This document shows, piece after piece, positions 1 to 7,823 of a stretch of 64,000 nt of DNA. A program made the translations under genes and the position numbers. The stretch covers positions 1 to 64,000 of the forward strand of contig NZ_JAIUHG010000028.1 in the NCBI RefSeq assembly GCF_020164955.1, read 5' to 3'. How positions within the stretch are numbered: position 1 is the first letter of the stretch; each line of letters starts with the position of its first letter. The notes under the pieces were generated by a model. That model did not search any database and was not told the origin of the DNA. It was given only the letters and a program-made list of their open reading frames with translations. This DNA is from Mesorhizobium sp. CA8 (GTDB taxonomy: Bacteria > Pseudomonadota > Alphaproteobacteria > Rhizobiales > Rhizobiaceae).

Positions 1-73
1 TGCGACATCGTTGGCGCGAGCCACCTCGAAAGCGCAAATTTCAAGCCATGCCAAAGCTATCTTAGCGCATATG

Positions 74-222
74 CCCTTGAGGGGGAGATGGCCGGCAGGC
101 CAGAGGGGGTTTTCTCACGTAGGTCGTCGGCACCGCATCCCATCGCGCGACATGTTGGCGCCTCACGCGAAGCGACCCCCTCTATCGCCTTCGGCGACAT
201 CTCCCCCTCAAGGGGGGAGATT
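74..222. repeat. REPIN-like inverted pair, family A (copy 1)
   Basis: Two inverted copies of a short hairpin sequence lie about 65 bp apart. Each half has an arm of the type ATCTCCCCC..GGGGGAGAT and a GGCCGGCAGGCC block. The halves face outward compared with the copies at 2370 and 10158. The rest of positions 1-225 holds no gene I can support. Confidence 0.7.
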
Positions 223-225
223 ACG

Positions 226-2244
226 CTACACCGCAATCCTTGGCCGTCCCGATGCCACCGCGATCACATGCGCCTCGATGAACATGCGCTGGCCCTCGAT
301 GGTCGAGACCTTGAAGTCGGTGGCGATTTCGATCTCGGCGCTGTCGGTGCCGGCGTCTAGCGCGCGCTTGGCCGCGATCGCGCGCACATCGGCTTCGGCC
401 GCTTCGATCGCTTTTCCCTCCTCGGTGAAATCGCGCACCGTCTGGCCCGATGCCAGCCTAAACAGGCCTTCCTTGGGCTGGCTGACGCGGGCCTCGGCCG
501 AGACGCGCACCTGGCCGACGACGGCGCCGAGCGCGTTGGCGACATCGGTGTCTTCCGGCACGATGCAGCCATTGCCGATCAGCGGCGGCAGGCCGGCATA
601 ATGCAGCGGCGCCGAGGCGCCGAGGCCGATGACCGGGCGGTCGAGCGCGACGGTGAAGCGAGCGATGCCGGGATGGGCGTCGACGGCGCGCTGCACCAGC
701 GCATGCGCGACGGTGGCGGCGCCGTCCAGCCCGTCCTCGGCGAAGGCGGTCTCCAAAATATATTCGGCCGACCAGCGGGTCAGCGTGACGAGCACGCGCT
801 GCGAAATCTCCTCCGGCGTCGCTGCGATCGTCTGGCCGCGGCCGTCGCGGCGGCGGGCGAAAAGCTCGGCGCCGAGGCGGGCGGTGGCGGCGTGCCAATT
901 GGCCTGCTTGCCCAGCACATGGGCGGCGTCGGACGGCGTCAAGCCCGAGATGTGCACCAGCCCGCGCGCGACCAGCCGGTTCAGCGTGGCGTTCTGCGCG
1001 TTGGAAGCGAGCAGCCGGTCGAGCGCCAGCGGGGTGGCGCCGATCGCCTCGTAAAGCTTCGCCTCCGGCCCGGTGAGACCGGCGGCGAGCCGGTCCGGCA
1101 CGCCGGTGCGCAGAGCAAAGCGCCCGTCCATGCGGCCGGGATTGGGCGCTCGCAGCTGGCGCTCCAGCTCGGTGGTGACGGCCTCGCCATGCACCATGCC
1201 GGACAGCGCCAGCGGCACCAGGCGGCGCGGCCCAAGCAGGATCTTCGGGTCGAGCGCGCCGTCTTCCAGCGTCACTTCGGAGTCGCCGCCAAGGCCGAAG
1301 GTGCGCATGGCGACGGCCTCCACCATGGTGCGGAAGCCGCCGACAGTGGCGCCTTCCGGATCAAGCCGCGGCCGGCCGCCGTCGAGCACGGCGACATCGG
1401 TGGTGGTGCCGCCGATATCCGAAACCATGGCGTCGTCCAGCCCGGTCATGTGGCGCGCGCCGACCAAGCTGGCGGCCGGGCCGGACAGAATCGTCTCGAT
1501 CGGCCGCTGGCGGGCAAACGCTGCCGACACCAGCGCGCCGTCGCCCCGCACCACCATCAGCGGCGCGGCGATGCCGCGCTTGGCCAGAAACCCTTCGGTC
1601 GCCGCCACCAGCCGGTCGATCATCGAGATCAGGCGCGCGTTGAGCAAGGTGGTGAGCGCGCGGCGCGGGCCGCCGAGCTTGGCGGAAAGCTCGTGGCTGG
1701 CTGTGACCGGCAGGCCGGTCTTGTCGCGGATGAGGTCGCGGGCCGCCAGCTCATGCGCCGGATTGCGGGTGGCGAAATAGGCGCAGACGGCAAAGCCCGA
1801 TACCGAACGCCCAAGCTCCGGCAGCGCCGCCTCGAGCCCGGAAAGGTCCAGTTTTGCCGCATTGCCATGCACGTCATGGCCGCCGGGCAAGAACACCACC
1901 GGATCGGTGCCAAGCGCCGTCTTCAGCCCGTCGCGCGCGAGGTCGGCCTCGGAAAAGCCGATCATCACCAGCGCCACGCGCCCGCCTTGGCCCTCGACCA
2001 GCGCGTTGGTGGCCAAGGTCGTCGACATGGAGACGAGCTTGATGGCGGCCGGGTTGGTGGCGGAATCCTCCAGCACCGCGTCCACCGCGCCGGAAATGCC
2101 GACGGCGAGGTCGTGGCGCGTGGTGAGCGACTTCGCCTTGGCCAGCACCTTGCCCTTGGGCCCTTCCTCCGACCACAGCACCGCATCGGTGTAGGTGCCG
2201 CCGGTGTCGATGCCGAGGAAGAGGGGGTAGGGCTTGGCGGTCAT
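226..2244 (-). CDS. Hydantoinase/oxoprolinase family protein (HyuA-like)
   Basis: The 672-residue protein has the hydantoinase A/oxoprolinase architecture: an actin-like ATP-binding fold whose first phosphate loop is GIDTGGTYTDAV (residues 11-22), followed by the main hydantoinase A domain and the closing motif GLGASAP. Members hydrolyse N-methylhydantoins or 5-oxoproline with ATP, usually with a HyuB partner. No HyuB is in the window, so the substrate is open; a partner could lie left of position 1. The ATG at 2244 puts the phosphate loop at the expected N-terminal position. An upstream REPIN separates it from the cupredoxin gene. Family assignment is firm and the reaction is not. Confidence 0.88.
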   Translation of the reverse strand: MTAKPYPLFLGIDTGGTYTDAVLWSEEGPKGKVLAKAKSLTTRHDLAVGISGAVDAVLEDSATNPAAIKLVSMSTTLATNALVEGQGGRVALVMIGFSEADLARDGLKTALGTDPVVFLPGGHDVHGNAAKLDLSGLEAALPELGRSVSGFAVCAYFATRNPAHELAARDLIRDKTGLPVTASHELSAKLGGPRRALTTLLNARLISMIDRLVAATEGFLAKRGIAAPLMVVRGDGALVSAAFARQRPIETILSGPAASLVGARHMTGLDDAMVSDIGGTTTDVAVLDGGRPRLDPEGATVGGFRTMVEAVAMRTFGLGGDSEVTLEDGALDPKILLGPRRLVPLALSGMVHGEAVTTELERQLRAPNPGRMDGRFALRTGVPDRLAAGLTGPEAKLYEAIGATPLALDRLLASNAQNATLNRLVARGLVHISGLTPSDAAHVLGKQANWHAATARLGAELFARRRDGRGQTIAATPEEISQRVLVTLTRWSAEYILETAFAEDGLDGAATVAHALVQRAVDAHPGIARFTVALDRPVIGLGASAPLHYAGLPPLIGNGCIVPEDTDVANALGAVVGQVRVSAEARVSQPKEGLFRLASGQTVRDFTEEGKAIEAAEADVRAIAAKRALDAGTDSAEIEIATDFKVSTIEGQRMFIEAHVIAVASGRPRIAV

Positions 2245-2369
2245 GTTGCAGGCAGTCCGGGGCGAGGGCTTGTTGCGAAGCCCTTAGCCGATACCGGCGG
2301 ATGGATAAAGGTTGGAAGGGTGGGCCAAGAGCGCTGGCGCCGGATCTTTATTGAGACGTCGGCGCGAGG

Positions 2370-2527
2370 CCCCCCTCTCTGGCCTGCCGGCCATCTCCCC
2401 CTCAAGGGGGGAGATCAGATGTCGCCGGCGCTTTCGCCAATTGCCAACGTCGCAAAGGGGGCGTCGGCGTTCAAGCTGCCAATCTCCCCCCTTGAGGGGG
2501 AGATGGCCGGCAGGGCAGAGAGGGGGG
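2370..2527. repeat. REPIN-like inverted pair, family A (copy 2)
   Basis: A left half with CTGGCCTGCCGGCC and an ATCTCCCCC/GGGGGGAGAT hairpin is followed about 65 bp later by its inverted copy ending GGCCGGCAGGGCAGAG. It fills most of the space between the cupredoxin and HyuA genes. The same pair, with TCAA changed to GCAA in the loop, recurs at 10158. Confidence 0.8.
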
Positions 2528-2571
2528 CCTGGCGCCGGCCTGCGCAGCAGTCCTTCAAGCGCCGGCGTTTC

Positions 2572-2874
2572 CTACTTCGCCGTGACGGTGCCCGTCATCG
2601 AGCTGTGGATCGCACAATGGAACGGATGCGCGCCGGCGGCCGATATCTTGACCTTGGCGCGCTTGCCCCTGGCGAGTTGGCCGGTATCGAAGGAACCGTC
2701 ATCCGCCGTGGCGGTGTGCGTCTTGGAATCGGCGTTGGTGAAGGTCACGGTGTCGCCGACGGCGACACTGATCTTGGCCGGGTGAAACTTCATGTCCTTG
2801 ATCTGCACCGTGTGGTTTGCGGCGAAGGCGGGCATTGCGAAGGCAAGCATGGCAGCGGTGAGCATGGTGCGCAT
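2572..2874 (-). CDS. Secreted cupredoxin (amicyanin/plastocyanin-like)
   Basis: The 100-residue protein has a signal peptide (residues 1-18, cut after AFA) and a single blue-copper domain. The type 1 copper ligands are visible as His53, Cys87, His90 and Met93 (motif HPFHCAIHSSM). It should act as a periplasmic single-electron carrier. The start is supported by a strong AGGAGGA ribosome site just upstream. It is followed by a REPIN and seems to be transcribed alone. The electron donor and acceptor cannot be read from the context, because no amine dehydrogenase or oxidase gene is adjacent. Confidence 0.9.
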   Translation of the reverse strand: MRTMLTAAMLAFAMPAFAANHTVQIKDMKFHPAKISVAVGDTVTFTNADSKTHTATADDGSFDTGQLARGKRAKVKISAAGAHPFHCAIHSSMTGTVTAK

Positions 2875-2927
2875 GGTGGATTCCTCCTGAGAGTCCCCAC
2901 CTTAAACTAAGGCCGGCGCGGCGTTTG

Positions 2928-3554
2928 TCATGCCACGAACCCCACTCTTTTATGCGATCCGTCACAAAACGGCTTGTTGGCCGAATGCCCGCAGCGGCAG
3001 AGGAAAACTTTTGTGGTGCGGGCGATTGTATGCCCCGTGCCGGTGACGATCTCCGCATTGCCTTCGACCTTGAGCGGGCCGTTGACGGTGGGCGTCACCG
3101 TCAACGGGCCGTCCCGCGCCTCCAGCACCTGCGCCTCCTTCAGCGGCGGCTCGCCGGTGGCGGTGAAGCCGGCCTTGATGTGGCTGTTGTCGCAGAACGG
3201 CTTGTTTTGCGACAGGCCGCAGCGGCAGAGCGTGGCGCGGAAGAGGGTCTCCTCGCCGAGCACGATCTCGGCATGCACCGCCAGCGGCCCGTTCTCGCGC
3301 AGCCGTACGGTGTTGACCAGCGGCGGCTTCTCCTGCGGCCCGCCATCCTTGCGGGTGTAGGTGATGGCGCCCGACGGGCAGTTTTCCGCCAGCGCCACGA
3401 CCTGCTCGACGCTTGCCGCGTCAGGGTGGATCCACTCGCCCGGCGCGTTGGGCACGAAGACATGCGGGTTGCCGAGCACACAATTGCGCGAATGGATGCA
3501 ACGCTTGCCGCTGAAAGAAACGTCGATCTTCTCGCCTTCGACCGTGCCTGCCAT
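2928..3554 (-). CDS. CDGSH iron-sulfur protein with N-terminal divergent ferredoxin domain
   Basis: This 208-residue protein joins an N-terminal Fer4_19-type (DUF1271) domain, with Cys19, Cys25 and Cys59 in a CIHSRNC...NCPSG pattern, to two CDGSH zinc-finger-type [2Fe-2S] domains. The CDGSH ligands are Cys110/Cys112/Cys121/His125 and Cys186/Cys188/Cys197/His201. CDGSH proteins act in redox and iron-sulfur handling; the exact role of this bacterial three-domain form is not known to me. No signal peptide is seen, so it is cytosolic. It is transcribed toward the cupredoxin gene with a gap of about 50 bp. Confidence 0.88.
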   Translation of the reverse strand: MAGTVEGEKIDVSFSGKRCIHSRNCVLGNPHVFVPNAPGEWIHPDAASVEQVVALAENCPSGAITYTRKDGGPQEKPPLVNTVRLRENGPLAVHAEIVLGEETLFRATLCRCGLSQNKPFCDNSHIKAGFTATGEPPLKEAQVLEARDGPLTVTPTVNGPLKVEGNAEIVTGTGHTIARTTKVFLCRCGHSANKPFCDGSHKRVGFVA

Positions 3555-3635
3555 GTGGGTGGGTCTCCTGTTGGGTTGAGGCGAGGCTAGGGCGATGGTG
3601 AGAGGGGCGTCAAGCTGGCCGGATGACTACTTCCC

Positions 3636-4210
3636 CTTCTCCCCTTGTGGGAGAAGGTGGCTCGGCGCGCAGCGCCGAGACGGATGAGGGGTGCTCCAGC
3701 TTGGCAGGAACGCCGATGCACCGCTACCGCCAGGGTTGCAGACTCTCATCCCTTACATAGGCAATGATGGTGTCGCAGACCGCATCCAGCTCTTTCAGCA
3801 CATCGTCGTTCCAGAACCGCAGCACGCGGAAGCCCCTGACTTTCAGCTCGGCATCGCGTTCCTGGTCATGGCGCGATTCCGCATGCTGGCTGCCGTCGAT
3901 TTCGACGATGAGCTTGGCCTCGGCGCAAAGGAAATCCGCCACGAACCGACCAATCGGCACTTGCCGCCTAAATTTGATGTTGTCGAGACGACGACCGCGC
4001 AATTCCTGCCATAGACGGTCCTCCGCGTCGGTCGACTCACGGCGCATCGACCGAGCGAAATTTCGTTTGGCCGGGGTTACGGGTTGGTGGGGCATGGCGG
4101 AAGACTGGCTAACGTTGGTGACTTGAACACCTGGCGTCTCACTCCGCTGGAGCACCCCTCATCCGTCTCGGCGCTGCGCGCCGATCCACCTTCTCCCACA
4201 AGGGGAGAAG
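3636..4210. mobile_element. Repeat-bounded DUF559 cassette 1
   Basis: A 65-bp sequence at 3636-3700 is repeated in inverted orientation at 4146-4210 with 64 of 65 bases identical. Only a DUF559 nuclease gene and short flanks lie between. Each arm contains two hairpins: CTTCTCCC/GGGAGAAG and CTCGGCGC/GCGCCGAG. I saw no obvious target-site duplication. Calling it mobile is an inference from the arms, the second copy at 4709 and the unequal divergence of neighbouring genes. Confidence 0.5.
3724..4095 (-). CDS. DUF559 (Vsr-like) endonuclease-domain protein, copy 1
   Basis: This 123-residue protein of the DUF559/very-short-patch-repair-like nuclease fold carries the core FRRQVPIGRFVADF, then LIVEIDGSQH, then RVLRFWNDDV, which supply the acidic and glutamine residues of the PD-(D/E)XK-type active site. 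The start at 4095 gives exactly the length of the second copy at 4797, and 111 of 123 residues are identical. An upstream in-frame extension to 4155 is not shared and was rejected. Function in the cell is unknown. It is the only gene inside the inverted-repeat cassette. Confidence 0.85.
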   Translation of the reverse strand: MPHQPVTPAKRNFARSMRRESTDAEDRLWQELRGRRLDNIKFRRQVPIGRFVADFLCAEAKLIVEIDGSQHAESRHDQERDAELKVRGFRVLRFWNDDVLKELDAVCDTIIAYVRDESLQPWR

Positions 4211-4222
4211 GAGAGGGCGCCC

Positions 4223-4594
4223 CTACTCCTCCAGGTCGATCTCCTCGGTCTGGCCGCCGCTGCAGGTGTAGCAGCAGTCCTCGCAGGTTTCCTTGTTGTT
4301 GGGGCCGACGCCCCAATAGGTTTCTTCATCGCCGTCGACCCAGGCGCCGTAGCAGATCTTTTCGCCCTCATTGCAGGAGATCGGCAATTGCTTGGTCTCG
4401 CCGTCGTCGAGATAGAAATCCTTGCCCTCGCCCGGCCAGACATAGTCGCGGTCCTGGCTGTAGAGCTCGACGCGCATGGCGTTGGGATGATTGTTCTTGA
4501 TCTGGAAGGTAACGTCGCCGGCGTGAGCGGCGGGCGCGATTAGGACGGCAAGCGAAAGCGCGGCGGCAGCGCGGCGCGCGAAGATGATGGACAT
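4223..4594 (-). CDS. Small secreted six-cysteine protein, copy 1
   Basis: This 123-residue protein has a clear signal peptide (cut near AHA, about residue 25). The mature part holds six cysteines spaced C-x6-C-x22-C-x2-CC-x2-C, with the shared segments VWPG, PISC and GAWV. It is paralogous to the product at 5300, with about 42 of 98 mature positions identical and identical cysteine spacing. I do not recognise a named family. It is probably periplasmic and disulfide-bonded, or metal-binding through the CxxCCxxC end. A hairpin repeat ends 13 bp after its stop codon. Confidence 0.75.
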   Translation of the reverse strand: MSIIFARRAAAALSLAVLIAPAAHAGDVTFQIKNNHPNAMRVELYSQDRDYVWPGEGKDFYLDDGETKQLPISCNEGEKICYGAWVDGDEETYWGVGPNNKETCEDCCYTCSGGQTEEIDLEE

Positions 4595-4708
4595 GAGAAC
4601 CCCCGAGTCGAATCGGCCCCCTCGGCCGATGGCGCGATGATGGCATGGCGGACGCCGATGCCAAGGGGCGGCGGCGAAAATAGCTGAGAGAAATTGGCGC
4701 GACTTCCC

Positions 4709-5286
4709 CTTCTCCCCTTGTGGGAGAAGGTGGCTCGGCGCGCAGCGCCGAGACGGATGAGGGGTGCTCCAGCCTGGCAGGAACGCGTGCGCTTCACTAC
4801 CGCCAAGGCTGCAAACTTTCGTCCCTCACGTAGGCGATTATGGTGTCGCATACCCCGTTCATGTCTTTCAAGACATCGTCGTTCCAGAACCGCAGCACGC
4901 GAAATCCCCTTGCCTTAAGTTCGGCGTCGCGCTCCTGATCGCGACACGATTCCGCGTGCTGGCTGCCGTCGATTTCGACGATAAGTCTGGCCTCGGCGCA
5001 GACGAAATCCGCCACGAAGCGGCCGATCGGCACCTGCCGCCTGAACTTGATGTTGTCCAGACGGCGGCCGCGCAATTCGTGCCACAAGCGGTCTTCCGCC
5101 TGTGTTGGCTCGCGGCGCATCGACCGGGCGAAATTGCGCTTGGCCGGGGTGACAGGTTGGTGCGGCATGAGGGAAGACCAGCCAATCCTGGCGCTAACTC
5201 AATCATCGGGCGCCTCACTCCGCTGGAGCACCCCTCATCCGTCTCGGCGCTGCGCGCCGAGCCACCTTCTCCCACAAGGGGAGAAG
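4709..5286. mobile_element. Repeat-bounded DUF559 cassette 2
   Basis: The 65-bp arms at 4709-4773 and 5222-5286 are perfect inverted copies (65/65) and match those of the cassette at 3636. The interior is 448 bp against 445 bp in cassette 1 and holds only the second DUF559 gene. The cassette sits at the same position relative to the stop of the following six-cysteine gene as cassette 1 does, so duplication of a larger module followed by homogenisation is an alternative to transposition. Confidence 0.5.
4797..5168 (-). CDS. DUF559 (Vsr-like) endonuclease-domain protein, copy 2
   Basis: The 123-residue protein is 90% identical to the product at 3724 and keeps the nuclease core (VADF, VEIDGSQH, VLRFWNDDV). 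The twelve substitutions lie mostly at surface-type positions and one introduces a cysteine (AESC for AESR). The intact frame in both copies suggests that the protein is maintained rather than decaying. The start MPHQPV is conserved between copies. No methyltransferase or other restriction gene accompanies it, so a classical restriction role has no support here. Confidence 0.85.
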   Translation of the reverse strand: MPHQPVTPAKRNFARSMRREPTQAEDRLWHELRGRRLDNIKFRRQVPIGRFVADFVCAEARLIVEIDGSQHAESCRDQERDAELKARGFRVLRFWNDDVLKDMNGVCDTIIAYVRDESLQPWR

Positions 5287-5299
5287 GGGAAGCGTCCCG

Positions 5300-5647
5300 C
5301 TACTCCGCCAGGTCCACCGTCTCGGTGGAATGCTCGGTGCAGATGAAGCAGCAGGTGTCGCAGGGCTGGTCGTTATCGGGGCCGACGCCGGCGGTGACGG
5401 AATCGTCGCCGTTCACCCAGGCGCCCCAGCAGATATGCTCGCCCGGCTCGCAGGAGATCGGCACGGATTTGCGCGCCTTCGGGCGGATGAGAAAGACCTT
5501 GTCGTCGCCCGGCCAGACTTTTTGGCTGTCGCGGCTGAACAGCTCGACTGCGACGCCGTCCGAGCGCTGGTTGCGCACGAACACCGACATGTCGGCGGCG
5601 AGGGCCGGGGTGCTGAGGAGAAGGAAGGCGAGCAGAGCGCGAATCAT
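5300..5647 (-). CDS. Small secreted six-cysteine protein, copy 2
   Basis: The 115-residue protein has a signal peptide (residues 1-18, cut after ALA). Its six mature cysteines have the same spacing as those of the product at 4223. The start at 5647 is preferred over an upstream ATG at 5686 because the signal peptide then begins at residue 1 and a GGGGACC ribosome site precedes it. The function is unknown; periplasmic location is inferred. It has diverged far more from its paralogue (about 43% identity) than the two DUF559 proteins have from each other. Confidence 0.75.
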   Translation of the reverse strand: MIRALLAFLLLSTPALAADMSVFVRNQRSDGVAVELFSRDSQKVWPGDDKVFLIRPKARKSVPISCEPGEHICWGAWVNGDDSVTAGVGPDNDQPCDTCCFICTEHSTETVDLAE

Positions 5648-5696
5648 GGCGAGGTCCCCGGGGGAGTAGAGCACGGGTGGGCGCAAGGCGCGATCT

Positions 5697-5880
5697 CCCC
5701 TTCCCCCCTTGTGGGGGAGGGTGGCTCGGCGCGCAGCGCCGAGACGGATGAGGGGTGCTCCAGCTTGGCGAGGCCGTTCGTTGCAAGCGGCGCATTGTAC
5801 CCAATCGCCGATGCCTCATTCCTTCCAACACCCCTCATCCGGCAGCTTCGCGGCCACCTTCTCCCACAGGGGGAGAAGGG
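5697..5880. repeat. Inverted pair of the DUF559-cassette repeat without a gene
   Basis: The same hairpin repeat as in the two cassettes occurs at 5697-5764 and, inverted and more degenerate, at 5827-5880. Only about 60 bp lie between and no open frame fits. It resembles an empty or internally deleted version of the cassette. The right arm ends 4 bp before the stop of the next minus-strand gene. Confidence 0.7.
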
Positions 5881-5884
5881 AAAG

Positions 5885-6391
5885 TCAGCGCCTCACCACA
5901 TGCGGCGCGAATGTCTTCACCGCGTCGACCATCTCCTCTCCCCGCACGTCGAGCGAGGAGATCTCCATATGCACGATGTTCCGGCCGAAAGGCATCAGGC
6001 CGAAGGCGTTGGCGGCGGAATAGCGGATGGCGTCGGGCGGCTCCTCGGTGAGCTCGAAATTGAGCATCGCCGCGCCCTTGCCGCCGGCGGCAAGCCGCAC
6101 GCTTTTCACCTTGCTCCACGGCACCAGCACGTCGCCGGCGCGACTATCGCGGAAACCTTGGCTGTCCAAGATCACCTTGACCGAACTGTCGAAGGCGCCG
6201 CGAGCGATAAAGGCGCCGAGCCCCAGGCAGGCGACGCTAAGCAGCGCGATCCACAGCACATGCCCGCTGTTCGCCCCCGACGCCACGCCCTGCAGCGCGC
6301 CGAAGCCGAAGACGCCGCCGAGCAGGAATGGCCCGACGGCGGGCAGGATCTTTCCCGACGGGCTGTTGCGGAGTTCGAGCGGGGCGGGCAT
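5885..6391 (-). CDS. Membrane-anchored protein with PH-like C-terminal domain (STM3941-like)
   Basis: The 168-residue protein begins with two membrane segments (about residues 13-32 and 38-58). A soluble domain follows with a strand pattern like the PH-type domain of STM3941-like proteins (VILDSQGFRD..VPWSKVKSVRL..EISSLDVRGEEM). The ATG at 6391 was chosen because the upstream frame is GC-driven and reads into the neighbouring gene. It lies 11 bp downstream of the membrane-protein gene at 6403, so the two probably form an operon. The role is unknown. Confidence 0.7.
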   Translation of the reverse strand: MPAPLELRNSPSGKILPAVGPFLLGGVFGFGALQGVASGANSGHVLWIALLSVACLGLGAFIARGAFDSSVKVILDSQGFRDSRAGDVLVPWSKVKSVRLAAGGKGAAMLNFELTEEPPDAIRYSAANAFGLMPFGRNIVHMEISSLDVRGEEMVDAVKTFAPHVVRR

Positions 6392-6402
6392 CGCCTTCGC
6401 GC

Positions 6403-6915
6403 TCAACGCTCGGCTTTGAGCAAAGTCCAGATCCAGCCGATGAAGGTCAGCACCAGGAACGGATAGCCGAGCGCCGGCAGCGGCGCCGAGGTGGGCAAAA
6501 GCGGCGCGCCCCACAGGATCATCAGGATCGAGACGGCGAACAGCACAGCGGCGACGGAGGCCGTGAGCCGCATCCACAGCGCGAAGGTGGCCTGCGCGCT
6601 GACCGTCACCAGCCCCGCCGCCCACAGCGCAATACCGCCGGCATAGGAAGGCACAGAGGCCTGCAGCCCCGCCGCATTGCCGGCCAGAAGCAGACTTTCG
6701 CCGGCCAGGAAAGTGAGGAAGCCGGCCGCGACGAGATCATTGCCGAGCCGCTGGTATTTCATCGTCAGCAACGCGGAGGCGACGACAATGCCGACGCCAT
6801 CGATGGTCCACAGCGTCTCGCGCAGCGCGTCGCTCGCAACGAACGTGCCCGCCAAGCCAAACGCGCCTCCAATGGCGAGGCCGATCGCGGCGACGGTGTC
6901 CGAGATTGAGCGCAT
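6403..6915 (-). CDS. Multi-pass membrane protein of unknown function
   Basis: This 170-residue, very hydrophobic protein has about five or six predicted membrane segments, ending GWIWTLLKAER. The ATG at 6915 is preceded by a GGGGAGA ribosome site; the ATG further upstream (6957) lacks one. It is first in a two-gene minus-strand operon with the PH-like protein. I do not recognise a family and can only infer a cytoplasmic-membrane location. Confidence 0.65.
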   Translation of the reverse strand: MRSISDTVAAIGLAIGGAFGLAGTFVASDALRETLWTIDGVGIVVASALLTMKYQRLGNDLVAAGFLTFLAGESLLLAGNAAGLQASVPSYAGGIALWAAGLVTVSAQATFALWMRLTASVAAVLFAVSILMILWGAPLLPTSAPLPALGYPFLVLTFIGWIWTLLKAER

Positions 6916-7098
6916 GTGACGTCTCCCCAAGCCGGGGAGAGGATACAACAGCGCCAAACGTTCTCAAAGATTGGTCGGGGCGGAGCGGGCCGAGAGTCGA
7001 CCCTTTGAAGCTAACGGATGAGGATGCCGACGACCGACGCGTTCCAAGTCATGGTTGTCCGCTTGACTCTTGAGCAGATGATTACATTCTGGAATGAA

Positions 7099-7821
7099 AT
7101 GCATTTCATCTACATCGACGATTCGACTGACCGCCCAGCGAATGTATTTTCTGCGCTGGCAATCCCGCACCGCCAGTGGAACACGGCGTTCGAATACATC
7201 AAGAAGTGGCGTATACATCTCAGAGATACGCATGGCGTCCCGCTTGGATTTGAGATTCATTCGACGGCATTTCTATCTGGTAGAGGAAGCGACGGAGCGC
7301 TTGCGCACCTGAGCAGACACACTCGTGCGCAGATATTTCATAAGCATTTCGAAGTGGTCGAATTCATGCATCGATGGGGTGTTCGGGTCTTTAACGTCTG
7401 TAATAATGACGACGATCAATATCGGGCGTTCGAGCGCCTGTTGAACCGCATTAACCGCACGATGGTAGCCTGGGATTCCTTCGCGCATCTAATCTGCGAC
7501 GAAGGGAAGGAGCGGCAATACATCGCCATGGTCAGGCGTATGCGTGTCCACAATCCCATACCAAGTAATCAGGGCGGCTGGCCTGATGGTGGCGTTACCA
7601 AGAACATCCCGATTGAGCGTATAATAGAAGATCCGCAGTTTAAGAGCTCACAAAAGAGCTACTTTATTCAGGTTGCTGACGTTCTGGCGTTTGGCCTTCT
7701 AAGGCATGAATTGCCAACCGCAAAAGCACGGCAGCGTAGGATCCATAGATCGTTTGAAAAACTGGATCTGACTCTCACCAGAGAGTGCAACAGGCAGGAT
7801 CCGCTCGGCATCATAAGATAG
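7099..7821 (+). CDS. DUF3800 domain protein
   Basis: The 240-residue protein opens with HFIYIDDS, the acidic N-terminal signature of DUF3800 (usually YIDESG), and ends with the family's second motif FIQVADVLAFGLLRHEL. The fold is thought to be RNase H-like with metal-binding acidic residues; the function is not established. In-frame starts at 7018 and 7078 are possible, and 7099 is chosen because the domain normally begins at the N-terminus. Base composition is clearly more AT-rich than the neighbours, and rare codons are frequent. This points to horizontal acquisition. DUF3800 genes often lie in mobile or defence-related DNA. Confidence 0.75.
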   Translation: MHFIYIDDSTDRPANVFSALAIPHRQWNTAFEYIKKWRIHLRDTHGVPLGFEIHSTAFLSGRGSDGALAHLSRHTRAQIFHKHFEVVEFMHRWGVRVFNVCNNDDDQYRAFERLLNRINRTMVAWDSFAHLICDEGKERQYIAMVRRMRVHNPIPSNQGGWPDGGVTKNIPIERIIEDPQFKSSQKSYFIQVADVLAFGLLRHELPTAKARQRRIHRSFEKLDLTLTRECNRQDPLGIIR

Positions 7822-7823
7822 CG

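Noticed and set aside
601..2910. Long plus-strand open frame opposite HyuA and the cupredoxin gene
   Set aside because: It lies antisense to genes with clear domains, has low-complexity Arg/Gly/Ala/His composition and no recognisable motif; it results from high GC third positions.
3724..5168. Restriction-modification system suggested by the Vsr-like nucleases
   Set aside because: No DNA methyltransferase or specificity gene lies nearby; a repeat-associated role fits the layout better.
3636..5880. CRISPR-like array suggested by repeated hairpins
   Set aside because: Units are 65 bp, alternate in orientation and flank genes; there are no regular spacers or cas genes.
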